Shown here: piece by piece, positions 18,217 to 27,442 of the stretch | Position numbering within the stretch: position 1 is the stretch's first letter | Layout: each line of letters opens with the position of its first letter | Assembly: GCA_050015675.1 (NCBI GenBank) | Contig: JBEKAY010000021.1 | Span: forward strand, 1-64,000 | Source of the DNA: Fen-1298 sp050015675 | GTDB lineage: Bacteria; Bacteroidota; Ignavibacteria; UBA10030 | Length of the DNA stretch: 64,000 bases | Direction of reading: 5' to 3' | Position numbers and translations under genes: made by a program | The notes under the pieces: model-generated | What the model was told of the DNA's origin: nothing | What the model saw: the letters and a program-made list of their open reading frames with translations, nothing else | Databases searched by the model: none

Positions 18217-18996
18217 TTATGCCGTTTGCTCGGCTTCTTCATGCACCCAATCGTACCCACGGTCCTCAAGTTCCAGTGCAAGTCCTTTACCGCCGGATTT
18301 GACAATTCTTCCATCCTTCATGACATGCACTACATCTGGAATTATATAATTGAGTAAACGTTGATAATGAGTCACGACAATTGTCGCATTTTCTTTTGAG
18401 CGAAGTTTATTCACGCCTTCCGAAACGGTTCTAAGTGCGTCTATGTCGAGGCCTGAATCTGTTTCATCTAAAATCGATAACGTCGGATCCAGCACAGCCA
18501 TGTGGAATATTTCGTTGCGCTTCTTTTCACCGCCGGAAAATCCCTCGTTCACCGGGCGATTTAAAAAGCTTTCATCCATCTCTACTATTTTTACTTTCTG
18601 TTTGATGAGTGTAAGAAAATCAATTGCATCAAGCTGTTCTAATCCTTTATGCTTCCGAATGGCGTTGAGCGCTTCCTTGAGAAAGTAAGAGTTATTCACA
18701 CCTGGAATTTCCACCGGATATTGAAAGGCAAGAAACAATCCTTCGCGTGCCCGTTCTTCAGGAGCCATTTCCAATAAATTGGTTCCTTTATAGAGCACCT
18801 GTCCTTCGGTGACGGTATATGCTTCGCGCCCGGCAAGCACTCCAGCAAGTGTACTCTTTCCTGATCCGTTCGGTCCCATGATTGCGTGAACTTCACCCGC
18901 ATTCACTGTTAAATTGATACCGCGTAAGATTTCATTTCCGTTCACACTCGCATGTAAATTTTTAATCTCAAGGAGATTCATATTCTCATCTTTCAT
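18217..18996 (-). CDS. sufC: Fe-S assembly ATPase SufC
   Basis: ABC-type ATPase, about 255 aa. Walker A is GPNGSGKSTLA, the signature FSGGEKKRNEI is the SufC-specific form of the ABC signature, Walker B is LSILDETDSGLDIDAL and the switch is VVTHYQR. It powers opening of the SufBD dimer during cluster building. Start ATG 18996 gives MKDENMNLLEI; ATG 18981 is also possible and starts closer to the domain. It lies between sufB and sufD. Confidence 0.95.
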   Translation of the reverse strand: MKDENMNLLEIKNLHASVNGNEILRGINLTVNAGEVHAIMGPNGSGKSTLAGVLAGREAYTVTEGQVLYKGTNLLEMAPEERAREGLFLAFQYPVEIPGVNNSYFLKEALNAIRKHKGLEQLDAIDFLTLIKQKVKIVEMDESFLNRPVNEGFSGGEKKRNEIFHMAVLDPTLSILDETDSGLDIDALRTVSEGVNKLRSKENATIVVTHYQRLLNYIIPDVVHVMKDGRIVKSGGKGLALELEDRGYDWVHEEAEQTA

Positions 18997-19063
18997 TCGT
19001 TTCTTATCTTGCTTCTTACTTTTGCTTCTTCTTTTTCATTGTATCATTTTTCATTTTGCATTG

Positions 19064-20509
19064 TTATCCAACGCTTCCTTCCAAACTCACACCAAGCAAT
19101 TTCTGCGCTTCAACTGCAAATTCCATCGGCAATTCACGAAATACTTCCTTGCAAAAACCATTGACGATCAGATTGACTGCATCTTCTGCGGAAAGTCCGC
19201 GTTGCTTACAATAAAATATTTGGTCATCGCCAATTTTCGATGTCGTTGCCTCGTGTTCGGCCTTAGCGGAAGTATTTTTCACTTCAATATAGGGAAATGT
19301 ATGCGCGCCGCATTTGTCACCTAACAACAGCGAGTCGCACTGCGAAAAGTTTCGTGCGTTCACTGCACCCTTTTTCATTTCAACTAATCCCCGATAGGAA
19401 TTCTGCCCGTGTCCTGCAGAAATTCCTTTCGAGACGATCGTGCTCTTCGTATTCTTCCCGATGTGAATCATTTTCGTGCCTGTATCCGCTTGCTGGTAGT
19501 TATTGACAACCGCGACAGAATAAAATTCGCCGACCGAATTGTCTCCTATCAGAAGCACACTTGGATATTTCCATGTAATTGCTGAACCAGTTTCTACCTG
19601 TGTCCATGAAATTTTTGAATTCACACCGGCACATTTACCGCGTTTTGTTACAAAGTTGTAAATGCCTCCGCGTCCTTCTTTATCGCCGGGGTACCAATTC
19701 TGTACTGTCGAATATTTGATCTTTGCATTATCCAATGCAACCAATTCTACCACAGCCGCATGCAATTGATTTTTATCCCGCATCGGCGCCGTGCATCCTT
19801 CTAAATAACTTACCTGCGCGCCTTCTTCCGCTACGATGAGCGTTCGCTCAAACTGTCCTGTTGATGCAGCATTAATACGGAAGTACGTTGATAACTCCAT
19901 CGGACATCGAACGCCTTTGGGAATGAAGCAGAATGAACCATCGCTGAACACTGCAGAATTCAGCGCGGCAAAATAATTATCATTCGCTGGCACAACAGAA
20001 CCAAGATACTTTCGTACTAAATCAGGATGTTCGCGAACTGCATCTGAGAAAGAACCGAAAATAATTCCCAATTCTTTCAGCTTGTCTTTGAATGTTGTTG
20101 CCACTGAAACGCTGTCGAACACTGCATCCACAGCAACACCGGCGAGCCATTCTTGTTCACGAAGCGGTATACCAAGTTTATCGTACGTCTTCAGTAATTC
20201 TGGATCAACTTGTGATAAATCTTTGAGCAGTGGTTTTTGTTTCGGTGCCGAGTAATAAACAATCGCCTGATAATCGATTGGTGGATACTGTATATTCTGC
20301 CAATGCGGTTCTACCATCGTTTGCCAATGCCGGAATGCTTTCAGCCGCCATTCAAGTAACCAAACCGGCTCCTGCTTTTTTGTAGAAATCAAACGGACGA
20401 TGTCCTCATTCAAGCCAGGAGGCGCGGAATCGGCTTCAATATCCGTGACAAATCCGTACTTGTATTCTTGAGCGGCAAATTCTTCTATAGTATTTGTTTC
20501 ATTGTTCAT
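19064..20509 (-). CDS. sufB: Fe-S assembly scaffold SufB
   Basis: 481 aa, the typical length. It is the main scaffold on which the nascent cluster is built with SufC and SufD. WKYPSVLLIGDNSVGEFYSVAVV, KGISAGHGQNSYRGLV, QCDSLLLGDKCGAHTFPY (likely cluster-ligand Cys) and EHEATTSKIGDDQIFYCKQRG are characteristic stretches. It follows the Rrf2 regulator by 23 bases and leads the structural genes of the SUF operon. Confidence 0.96.
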   Translation of the reverse strand: MNNETNTIEEFAAQEYKYGFVTDIEADSAPPGLNEDIVRLISTKKQEPVWLLEWRLKAFRHWQTMVEPHWQNIQYPPIDYQAIVYYSAPKQKPLLKDLSQVDPELLKTYDKLGIPLREQEWLAGVAVDAVFDSVSVATTFKDKLKELGIIFGSFSDAVREHPDLVRKYLGSVVPANDNYFAALNSAVFSDGSFCFIPKGVRCPMELSTYFRINAASTGQFERTLIVAEEGAQVSYLEGCTAPMRDKNQLHAAVVELVALDNAKIKYSTVQNWYPGDKEGRGGIYNFVTKRGKCAGVNSKISWTQVETGSAITWKYPSVLLIGDNSVGEFYSVAVVNNYQQADTGTKMIHIGKNTKSTIVSKGISAGHGQNSYRGLVEMKKGAVNARNFSQCDSLLLGDKCGAHTFPYIEVKNTSAKAEHEATTSKIGDDQIFYCKQRGLSAEDAVNLIVNGFCKEVFRELPMEFAVEAQKLLGVSLEGSVG

Positions 20510-20532
20510 AAATTTCTCAGTCTGTGGGCCGG

Positions 20533-20937
20533 TTACACAATTTGCTCTAATGTAGTATTCTCAAGAAGCAAATTTAGATTGTGCTGCATTTTCCCAAGTG
20601 GTTTGCGAATCGTGCACGCATCAAAAATAGAGCAATCCTCTCCGCCTTCGGCATAGCATTCAGCAATCGTCGGCTTTTCTTCTTCAATGACACTTATGAT
20701 ACTTGAAATGTGTAATTCGTTCGGTCTTTTCGCAAGCGAATAACCGCCATGCATTCCTTGAGTCGAAACGACAACTCCAGACTTCGATAATTTCTGTAAA
20801 ACTTTCGCAAGCAATTCGTACGGAATATCATGTTTCACCGCTATCTCTTTCGCAGTGAACACTTGTCCACGTGGGTTCATCGCCATATGTCGAAGAGCGA
20901 TCAAACCGTATTCCACTTTTTTTGAGAGTTGAAGCAT
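20533..20937 (-). CDS. Rrf2-family Fe-S-sensing repressor of the SUF operon (IscR/SufR-like)
   Basis: 134 aa winged-helix protein. KKVEYGLIALRHMAM and YELLAKVLQKLSKSGVVVSTQGMHGGYSLAK form the DNA-binding domain. Cysteines 94, 102 and 108 (CYAEGGEDC, then IFDAC) lie where IscR binds a [2Fe-2S] cluster, though the spacing is 7 and 5 rather than 5 and 5. It opens the SUF operon, and a palindrome that matches the IscR type 1 half-sites lies 7-19 bases before its start codon. Autorepression relieved by cluster loss is therefore likely. Confidence 0.9.
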   Translation of the reverse strand: MLQLSKKVEYGLIALRHMAMNPRGQVFTAKEIAVKHDIPYELLAKVLQKLSKSGVVVSTQGMHGGYSLAKRPNELHISSIISVIEEEKPTIAECYAEGGEDCSIFDACTIRKPLGKMQHNLNLLLENTTLEQIV

Positions 20938-20943
20938 AAATAC

Positions 20944-20956
20944 GACTATTCCAGTC
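20944..20956 (-). promoter_or_regulatory. IscR-type operator of the rrf2-suf operon
   Basis: GACTATTCCAGTC is an inverted repeat GACT-5-AGTC. The half-sites and the 5-base spacing equal the core of the type 1 IscR site, and the flanks are AT-rich (ATATCG on one side, GTATTT on the other). It ends 7 bases before the rrf2 ATG, where a bound repressor would block transcription or initiation. Confidence 0.55.
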
Positions 20957-21093
20957 CGATATTACTCCAAAAAATAAGAGTCCTTTTAATGACTCTTCTT
21001 GCTTAAATATCTTTTTCTTTTTCTACTAAATCAAGTGCTGATAAAAATCTCTGCTCTCATCTTTGAAGATGCAACATTTTTTTTTATCTTACC

Positions 21094-22032
21094 ATGTATA
21101 TGGAAGCACTACAAACACTTGATCTCACAAAACACTATCGTTCCGGTGCATTCAAAAGAAAGAACATTCTTGCACTCGAAAAAGTTTCCCTTTCTGTTGA
21201 GCAAGGTGAAATTTTTGGTTTGCTTGGCCCAAACGGAGCTGGAAAAACCACATTCGTCAAACTTCTTCTTTCAATAGTACATCCGACATTTGGTACGGCA
21301 ACTATCATTGGCTATCCTTTAGGTCAGCGAGCTTTGAAAGAACAATGTGGATATTTACCGGAAAATCATCGTTATCCTGGCTTTCTCAATGCCTTAGATA
21401 CTCTCGTTTTCTTTGGAAGATTGAATGGTCTTCGCGAATCAATTTTGAGAGACAAAGCGTATTCTCTTCTTGAAATTGTTGGATTGAAGGACTGGGCAAA
21501 GATCAAGACAAAAAAGTTTTCAAAAGGAATGCTGCAGCGGCTTGGACTTGCACAAGCGCTTATCAACGACCCAAAGATATTATTTTTGGATGAACCCACA
21601 GATGGCGTAGATCCTATTGGGCGAAAAGAAATTCGCGACCTGCTCTTAAGTTTGAAATCGCAAGGCACAACAATATTTTTGAATTCGCATCTTCTTTCTG
21701 AAGTGGAAATGATCTGTGATCGTGTAGCGATTCTGAATAAAGGAAAAGTAGTTCGTACCGGGACAATTGGGGAACTGACGACACAGAAACTCGCGTATGT
21801 CATTCAGCTCTCTTCTCCTATTACCAAAGAGATTCTGGAACGACTACAACAGACAATCCTCCCTATCGAGTATAAAGACACAAGTCTGATTGTTTCATTG
21901 CAAGATAAGTCCGAGCTTAATACGATCATCGACATCCTCCGGGCAGGTGGAATAGGAATTGAAAGTATGAATCAGCAAAAGACATCGCTAGAGGATTACT
22001 TCATACAGATTATGAAAGGAGAAAACGCATAG
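21094..22032 (+). CDS. ABC transporter ATP-binding protein
   Basis: 312 aa. Walker A GPNGAGKTTF, a signature region with KGMLQRLGLAQAL, Walker B ILFLDEPTDGVDP and the switch NSHLLSEVE place it in the DrrA/CcmA-like export branch. The last ~90 residues are the C-terminal domain common in this branch. Its stop overlaps the GTG start of the permease by one base. The substrate is unknown; neighbours do not help. It is divergent from the rrf2-suf operon, which shares the 156-base intergenic region. Confidence 0.9.
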   Translation: MYMEALQTLDLTKHYRSGAFKRKNILALEKVSLSVEQGEIFGLLGPNGAGKTTFVKLLLSIVHPTFGTATIIGYPLGQRALKEQCGYLPENHRYPGFLNALDTLVFFGRLNGLRESILRDKAYSLLEIVGLKDWAKIKTKKFSKGMLQRLGLAQALINDPKILFLDEPTDGVDPIGRKEIRDLLLSLKSQGTTIFLNSHLLSEVEMICDRVAILNKGKVVRTGTIGELTTQKLAYVIQLSSPITKEILERLQQTILPIEYKDTSLIVSLQDKSELNTIIDILRAGGIGIESMNQQKTSLEDYFIQIMKGENA

Positions 22033-22871
22033 TGAGATTTTGGGGAATGTTTCGGTTCACGGTTGAAGAAGCAATGCGCAGAGGAACGCTCATTTTCTAT
22101 TTCATTGTCGCAACTATTATTTTATTACTCATGACTCTGGGCATTAGCCATCCGGTGAACGATATGGATATGGTTACGCTTTTTGGAAATCCGCTCGCGC
22201 GCTTATCTCAACCGGGATTAAATGTTGTCGAATTTCTTCTTATTCAATTGCATTCATTATCTATTTTTGGGATCATTCTTCTCGGTATATTTGGCGTTGC
22301 AGGATTGATTCCATCGATGCTTGAAAAAGGAATGATCGATCTCTTCCTCAGCAAACCTCTTACACGAGCCGAATTGCTCATGGCACGTGCGTTTGGCGCC
22401 GTCTCGGGCATTGCCTTTAATCTTATCTACTTCTTTCTCGGCGTTTGGCTGATCTTTGGTTTGAAAGTTGGAGTGTGGCACTGGGGATTTCTTTCTTCTA
22501 CTATTTATGTGGTTTATGCATTTGTATGTTTCTTTTCCGTTGTCACCATCGTTGGATTGATAACTCGGAGCTCCGGCTTTTCAATTATGCTGGCATTTGT
22601 TTTCTCTATCGTTTCGTGGGGACTTGAAGTGAGGGAAAACGGATTGTACAGACTCTGGGACAACGTTGTTTATCATCGCGTGCTCGACGCACTTTATTAT
22701 CTCACTCCGCAGTTGAATGCCATGCTCGAAAATTCCACACGTGTCATTGGCAAACTTCCTTATATTCCCAATGCGCCGGATTTTACTTTTATGCCTTTCA
22801 TATATTCCTTCTTCTCAACCTGCCTTATTTATTTTTTATCGATCTGGTATTTCTCTCGACAGGATTATTGA
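22032..22871 (+). CDS. ABC transporter permease
   Basis: 279 aa with about six hydrophobic helices, including FYFIVATIILLLMTLGI and FGIILLGIFGVAGL. EKGMIDLFLSKPLTRAELLMAR is the cytoplasmic coupling region usual in ABC-2 permeases. It begins at GTG 22032, one base inside the ATPase stop, so the pair is translationally coupled. It likely forms a homodimeric exporter with the ATPase. Substrate not identifiable. Confidence 0.85.
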   Translation: MRFWGMFRFTVEEAMRRGTLIFYFIVATIILLLMTLGISHPVNDMDMVTLFGNPLARLSQPGLNVVEFLLIQLHSLSIFGIILLGIFGVAGLIPSMLEKGMIDLFLSKPLTRAELLMARAFGAVSGIAFNLIYFFLGVWLIFGLKVGVWHWGFLSSTIYVVYAFVCFFSVVTIVGLITRSSGFSIMLAFVFSIVSWGLEVRENGLYRLWDNVVYHRVLDALYYLTPQLNAMLENSTRVIGKLPYIPNAPDFTFMPFIYSFFSTCLIYFLSIWYFSRQDY

Positions 22872-22958
22872 GCACTATGCAGATATAACATTCCCAGCCC
22901 TGCTTTGTTTGAATATCATCCGATTTCTACATACCTTTTTTCCAACAACGAGGATATT

Positions 22959-24092
22959 ATGAGAATCGGTATTACGTGTTATCCCACATACGGCGGCAGC
23001 GGCGTGGTTGCCACCGAACTTGGTAAGGCGCTTGCCAGCCGCGGGCATTCAGTTCATTTCATCAGCTACGCGATGCCAATGCGTTTAAGCGGCTTCCAGG
23101 ATAACATTGTTTATCACGAAGTAGAAATGTCCAACTATCCGCTCTTCGACTTTCCGCTTTATACACTCGCGCTCGCCAGTAAAATGGTGGAAGTAGCACT
23201 ATATGAGAAACTTGACCTTCTGCATTGTCATTATGCAATCCCGCATGCGACAAGTGCTTATCTGGCTAAACAGATCATGGGAGATCATATCAAGATCGTC
23301 ACCACATTGCATGGAACCGACATTACACTTGTGGGATTAGAGCCGAGCTTTCTGCCAATCATGAAATTCAGTATCGAACAAAGTGATGGCGTGACAGCTG
23401 TTTCCCGCTTCCTCAAAGAAAAAACTCAGACGAATTATGGGATCGATAAAGAGATCGAAATAATTCCGAATTTCATCGATACCACGAAATACAAACGACA
23501 GCCATCGGATACATTCGGTTTGAAGTGCGCATCAAAAGGTCAAAAGATTTTAGCGCATACTTCAAACTTCCGCCCGGTGAAACGCGTAACGGATGTGATT
23601 CGAATTTTTAATGAAGTGCAGAAAAAGATACCGAGCGTTCTTATTTTGATCGGCGATGGTCCAGACCGTTCACAATGCGAAATGTTGTGCCGCGAATTTG
23701 GCATTCAAGAAAAAGTGCACTTTCTTGGGAAACAAGTAGAGTTAGTACCAATTCTTTCTACCGCTGATCTTTTCTTAATGCCGAGTCAATCGGAAAGTTT
23801 CGGACTTTCCGCGCTCGAAGCGATGGCGTGCGAAGTGCCTGTCATTTCCTCCAGTGTCGGCGGATTGCCTGAACTTCAAGTGCATGGTCAAACAGGATTT
23901 ATTGCTGAGTTTGGCGACATTGACCGAATGGCCCGCTACGCAATTGATTTGCTCACGAATTCAGCCAAGCATAAACTCTTTGCAGAAGCAGCACGCAAAC
24001 GCGCAATCGAATTTGAATCTTCAAAAATTATCAGCCAGTATGAACAGTACTACGAACGAATTCTCGCGAGTACAGTAACTTCTGGGAAGTAA
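22959..24092 (+). CDS. bshA: N-acetyl-alpha-D-glucosaminyl L-malate synthase BshA
   Basis: 377 aa GT4 glycosyltransferase that joins GlcNAc to L-malate, the first step of bacillithiol synthesis. ITCYPTYGGSGVVATELG is the BshA-specific N-terminus, and LLHCHYAIPHATSAYLA, TLHGTDITLVG and SQSESFGLSALEAMACEVPV (E-x7-E motif) follow. The frame opens at 22905, but ATG 22959 is chosen because AGGAT stands 5 bases before it and the conserved protein begins there. BshB and BshC are not in the window. A YfiT/BstA-like gene at 48.9 kb belongs to the same thiol system. Confidence 0.9.
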   Translation: MRIGITCYPTYGGSGVVATELGKALASRGHSVHFISYAMPMRLSGFQDNIVYHEVEMSNYPLFDFPLYTLALASKMVEVALYEKLDLLHCHYAIPHATSAYLAKQIMGDHIKIVTTLHGTDITLVGLEPSFLPIMKFSIEQSDGVTAVSRFLKEKTQTNYGIDKEIEIIPNFIDTTKYKRQPSDTFGLKCASKGQKILAHTSNFRPVKRVTDVIRIFNEVQKKIPSVLILIGDGPDRSQCEMLCREFGIQEKVHFLGKQVELVPILSTADLFLMPSQSESFGLSALEAMACEVPVISSSVGGLPELQVHGQTGFIAEFGDIDRMARYAIDLLTNSAKHKLFAEAARKRAIEFESSKIISQYEQYYERILASTVTSGK

Positions 24093-24162
24093 AAAAAGAG
24101 TTTTTTTTGACTACTCGTTAGATATCAATGATCTTAGATAGTGATAGATAATTTTAATATAA

Positions 24163-24248
24163 TCTCCTCCCCTCATAGGGGAGGACTAAGGTGGGGTCAT
24201 TGAACTTTTATTTGACCTCACCCTAACCCTCTCCTCCGAGGAGAGGGA
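24163..24248. repeat. Intergenic inverted-repeat element
   Basis: CTCCTCCCCT pairs locally with AGGGGAGGA, GGTGGGGTCA with TGACCTCACC, and CTCCTC with GAGGAG, giving nested hairpins in the 215-base gap between bshA and the helicase gene. This composition (CCTCACCCTAACCCTCTCC) is a well-known type of dispersed intergenic repeat found in many phyla. It may also stop transcription from both convergent genes. Confidence 0.55.
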
Positions 24249-24307
24249 ATTATTTCGCTATTTAATAAAAATAACGTTGGATAGTTACGAGTTTGTAATA
24301 GGACCAT

Positions 24308-26536
24308 TCAGGCAGGGTGAAGCCGGGCATACTTCACAATCAAGGTCTTCGTTCCATAATTTTCAAACTGCACTATGGCTTTTTGCGCATCTCCTTTTCC
24401 AATGACATTTGTCACACGTCCGCAGCCAAATATTTCGTGCTTCACAACGGCACCGCGTTTAACCTCAAATTGTTCTTGTGATTCAGATTCATAGTCCGGC
24501 ATCCCGTCACTGAAGAACGCCGCTTCTTCACTCTTTTTCTGATGTGCCGCTCGCCGTGTTATAGATGTCGGCTTATCGAACTCAAACGATGAGTCAGCCG
24601 CCCGATGACGCTTTATGCCGATACGTTCGATATTTTCCGTCCCCAGCTCAAGAAGAAATCGAGATTCGCTTGGATACGTGATATCTCCAAATCTGTAACG
24701 AAGATTCGTATGAGTGATGTACAATTTTTGTTCCGCTCTTGTAATCCCGACATAAAACAACCGCCGCTCTTCTTCGACATCTGAAGATTCTATGGTGCTG
24801 GAATAAAACGGCAAAAGCCCTTCTTCCAATCCTGCGATCATCACGACGGGAAATTCTAATCCTTTTGATGCATGCAGCGTCATCAATGTAACGGCATTGT
24901 GTTCGCCTTCCCACGTGTCGATATCGGAAATGAGCGCGACTTCTTCAAGAAACGATTCGAGGGTGCCATTTGGTTTGTCATTACTGAATTCAGAAATTGC
25001 CGAAAGTAATTCCTGCACATTCTCCCACCGTCCCAACGATTCGGCAGTGCGTTCTTCTTTAAAGATTGAGAGAATTCCTAATTCATCCACAAGAGAACGC
25101 GCCCATTCGCTGAATGTCATCTGCGGGCGTAAAGTCTGATACTTATTGATAATCGCTCCAAATTGTAACAAGCTATTCTTTGCACGCTCCGTCAACTCTA
25201 TTACTTCATCAAGCCGTTTTAAAGAATCAAATAAAGTGAGCGAGTGCTGCGATGCAAATTTCCGCAAATGCTCGATGGTTATATCGCCTATTCCTCGTGC
25301 CGGATAATTAATGACGCGCAACAGACTTACTTCGTCTGTTGGATTTGCAAGCAGACGCAAGTACGCAAGCACATCTTTAATTTCTTTGCGCTCATAGAAC
25401 CGTGTGCCGCCGATAATTTCATATGGAATTGCATTTTTTCTAAATGCTTCTTCCAACGCACGCGATTGAGCGTTTGTTCGATACAACACAGCAAAATCCT
25501 TTAAGTCAAGTTTGCGCTGATGGCTTTCTTGCTGGATGGCACGGACGATTTGACTTCCCTCTTCCCGGTCATCTGCGCACTGTACAATAGTTACCGGTTC
25601 ACCCACCGGATTAGCAGTCCACAATTTTTTCTTCAATTGTTCTTTGTTGAAGTGAATGAGTTCATCCGCAACAGATATGATCGACTTTGTGGATCTATAA
25701 TTTTGCTCCAATCTATAAAGCTGACAGTTTGGATAATCTTTTTGAAAATCCAAGATGTTGCGAATATCTGCGCCTCGGAAGGAATAAATGCTTTGAGCGT
25801 CGTCTCCAACGACTGCAATATTCTTAAGCATATTGCCGAGCAAGCGAACAACTTGATATTGTGCACGATTCGTATCTTGAAATTCGTCTACCAAAATAAA
25901 CTTGAAGCGGTACTGATATTTTTCCAGTACTTCTTTTTTCTTTTCGAACAGTTCAATTGGTTTTACCAGAAGGTCGTCAAAATCCATAGCGTTGCTGCGC
26001 TGAAGTGTTTTTTGATACTCCGCGTACACGAGCGCTGCCTTCTCATCGAAAAGTTCATGCACAGTTTCAGTAAATTTATTTGGCGAGAGATACTGATTCT
26101 TCGCACTACTGATACGAGAGCGAATTGCTACAGGATTGAATTGCTGAGTGGGCAGATTCAGTTTCTCCATTACTTTTTTTATGGTGCTGAGCGAATCATC
26201 AGAGTCATAGATTGTGAACGACGGCGTGAACTTGAGATGCATGCATTCTTTGCGGAGAATTCGCGCAAACATAGAATGAAATGTGCCCATCCAAAGACTG
26301 CCCGCATCATCGCCCACCAACTTGATGATGCGTTTCTTCATCTCATTTGCCGCTTTGTTGGTGAACGTAAGCGCTAGAATTTGATGAGCCGGTACACCGC
26401 ACTTCATCAGGTAAGCAATGCGGTACGTGAGGACGCGTGTTTTACCGCTGCCCGCACCAGCGATAATCATCACCGGACCATTGGCGGCTTTCACTGCTTC
26501 TATTTGAACAGGATTGAGATCGTTGAGAAATTTCAT
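24308..26536 (-). CDS. pcrA: UvrD/PcrA/Rep-type ATP-dependent DNA helicase
   Basis: About 742 aa superfamily 1A 3'-5' helicase. Motif I is IAGAGSGKTRVL, Ia LTFTNKAANEMKKRI, II ILVDEFQDTNRAQ, III VVGDDAQSIYSFRGA, IV LEQNYRSTKSI, V VTLMTLHASKGLEFPVV and VI EEERRLFYVGITRA. The C-terminus ends in a Tudor-like segment (VKHEIFGCGRVTNVIGKGD) as in PcrA. The frame opens at 26590; ATG 26536 (MKFLNDLNPVQ) is preferred since it starts at the conserved domain. It acts in repair and in removing blocks from DNA. Confidence 0.94.
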   Translation of the reverse strand: MKFLNDLNPVQIEAVKAANGPVMIIAGAGSGKTRVLTYRIAYLMKCGVPAHQILALTFTNKAANEMKKRIIKLVGDDAGSLWMGTFHSMFARILRKECMHLKFTPSFTIYDSDDSLSTIKKVMEKLNLPTQQFNPVAIRSRISSAKNQYLSPNKFTETVHELFDEKAALVYAEYQKTLQRSNAMDFDDLLVKPIELFEKKKEVLEKYQYRFKFILVDEFQDTNRAQYQVVRLLGNMLKNIAVVGDDAQSIYSFRGADIRNILDFQKDYPNCQLYRLEQNYRSTKSIISVADELIHFNKEQLKKKLWTANPVGEPVTIVQCADDREEGSQIVRAIQQESHQRKLDLKDFAVLYRTNAQSRALEEAFRKNAIPYEIIGGTRFYERKEIKDVLAYLRLLANPTDEVSLLRVINYPARGIGDITIEHLRKFASQHSLTLFDSLKRLDEVIELTERAKNSLLQFGAIINKYQTLRPQMTFSEWARSLVDELGILSIFKEERTAESLGRWENVQELLSAISEFSNDKPNGTLESFLEEVALISDIDTWEGEHNAVTLMTLHASKGLEFPVVMIAGLEEGLLPFYSSTIESSDVEEERRLFYVGITRAEQKLYITHTNLRYRFGDITYPSESRFLLELGTENIERIGIKRHRAADSSFEFDKPTSITRRAAHQKKSEEAAFFSDGMPDYESESQEQFEVKRGAVVKHEIFGCGRVTNVIGKGDAQKAIVQFENYGTKTLIVKYARLHPA

Positions 26537-26725
26537 CGCACAAGTACTTTCGTGAGATAAAATAGTAAGGAATATTTGCTCGGAGGGCAATTAGAAAAAG
26601 ATGTCTGCAGTAAAAGTAGAAAGATACAACGCACGGATAGCAGAGAAGAAATATTCAGTTACTAATCACCAAATCACAAGATCACTATATCAGCATCAGC
26701 GAATTTCAGATTCCTAATTTTATAA

Positions 26726-27241
26726 TCACACCGGCAATGCGCCTTCGAGCCGCAGGAGAAATTCTTTCGTTTTTAATCCAGCGGCATAACCGACAAGTTT
26801 TGAATTTGCTCCGATGACGCGGTGGCACGGTACCACAATCGGAAGCGGATTGGCGCCATTTGCTTTTCCTACTGCCTGAAATCCATGTTGAACACCGACG
26901 CGTTTCGCAAGTTCCTTGTATGAAATCATTTTCCCGTATCGAATTCTTTTCAGCTCTAACCAAACACGGCGCTGAAATTCCGTTCCCACCGGATCAAGCC
27001 GGCTGTGGAACTTCACAAGTCGCCGATCAAAATAACGATTTAATTCATCTATGATCTGACGATTCTTCGTCGATGTTTCGATGAGTTCAGCACCATCGAA
27101 TTTCTTTTGCAGCCATACGAGAAATTCTTTTTTCGTTTGAGCTGGAATACTAATTTTACACACGCCCGTTTTTGTCGAAGCAATATGAATAGTGCCGATT
27201 TTTGAATTGAATGACGAATAGTAAATTTTTTCCATGTTCAC
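26726..27241 (-). CDS. ogt: Methylated-DNA--protein-cysteine S-methyltransferase
   Basis: 171 aa suicide repair protein that removes alkyl groups from O6 of guanine. The active site is IVVPCHRVIG, preceded by the HTH-like segment SYKELAKRVG and followed by YAAGLKTKEFLLRLE. There is no Ada-type N-terminal zinc domain, so it is the Ogt form. It lies just downstream of the helicase gene's start side; no operon link is evident. Confidence 0.93.
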   Translation of the reverse strand: MNMEKIYYSSFNSKIGTIHIASTKTGVCKISIPAQTKKEFLVWLQKKFDGAELIETSTKNRQIIDELNRYFDRRLVKFHSRLDPVGTEFQRRVWLELKRIRYGKMISYKELAKRVGVQHGFQAVGKANGANPLPIVVPCHRVIGANSKLVGYAAGLKTKEFLLRLEGALPV

Positions 27242-27442
27242 TCACAGTTCAAAAGACACTGGTTCCACTTCTCATCAAATTTCAACTTCACCGTTCAGAA
27301 AGTGAAACTGATTCATTGTTAAATTGTATTTCGAGAATTGATCCAGCGCTGAAACCGGAAAAAGTATAACTAAAAGGTATATGAAAGGCAAGCACACTCT
27401 GGAAGCTCCCGATTTCTTCTTGAGAATAATCCTTGACAGAAC

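Noticed and set aside
20979..21000. Terminator between the rrf2 and ABC genes
   Set aside because: GAGTC/GACTC stem with a T-rich side lies in a divergent promoter region, where no transcript should end; could be a regulatory site but has no support.
25520..26377. 285-codon plus ORF inside the helicase gene
   Set aside because: Antisense shadow of conserved helicase motifs.
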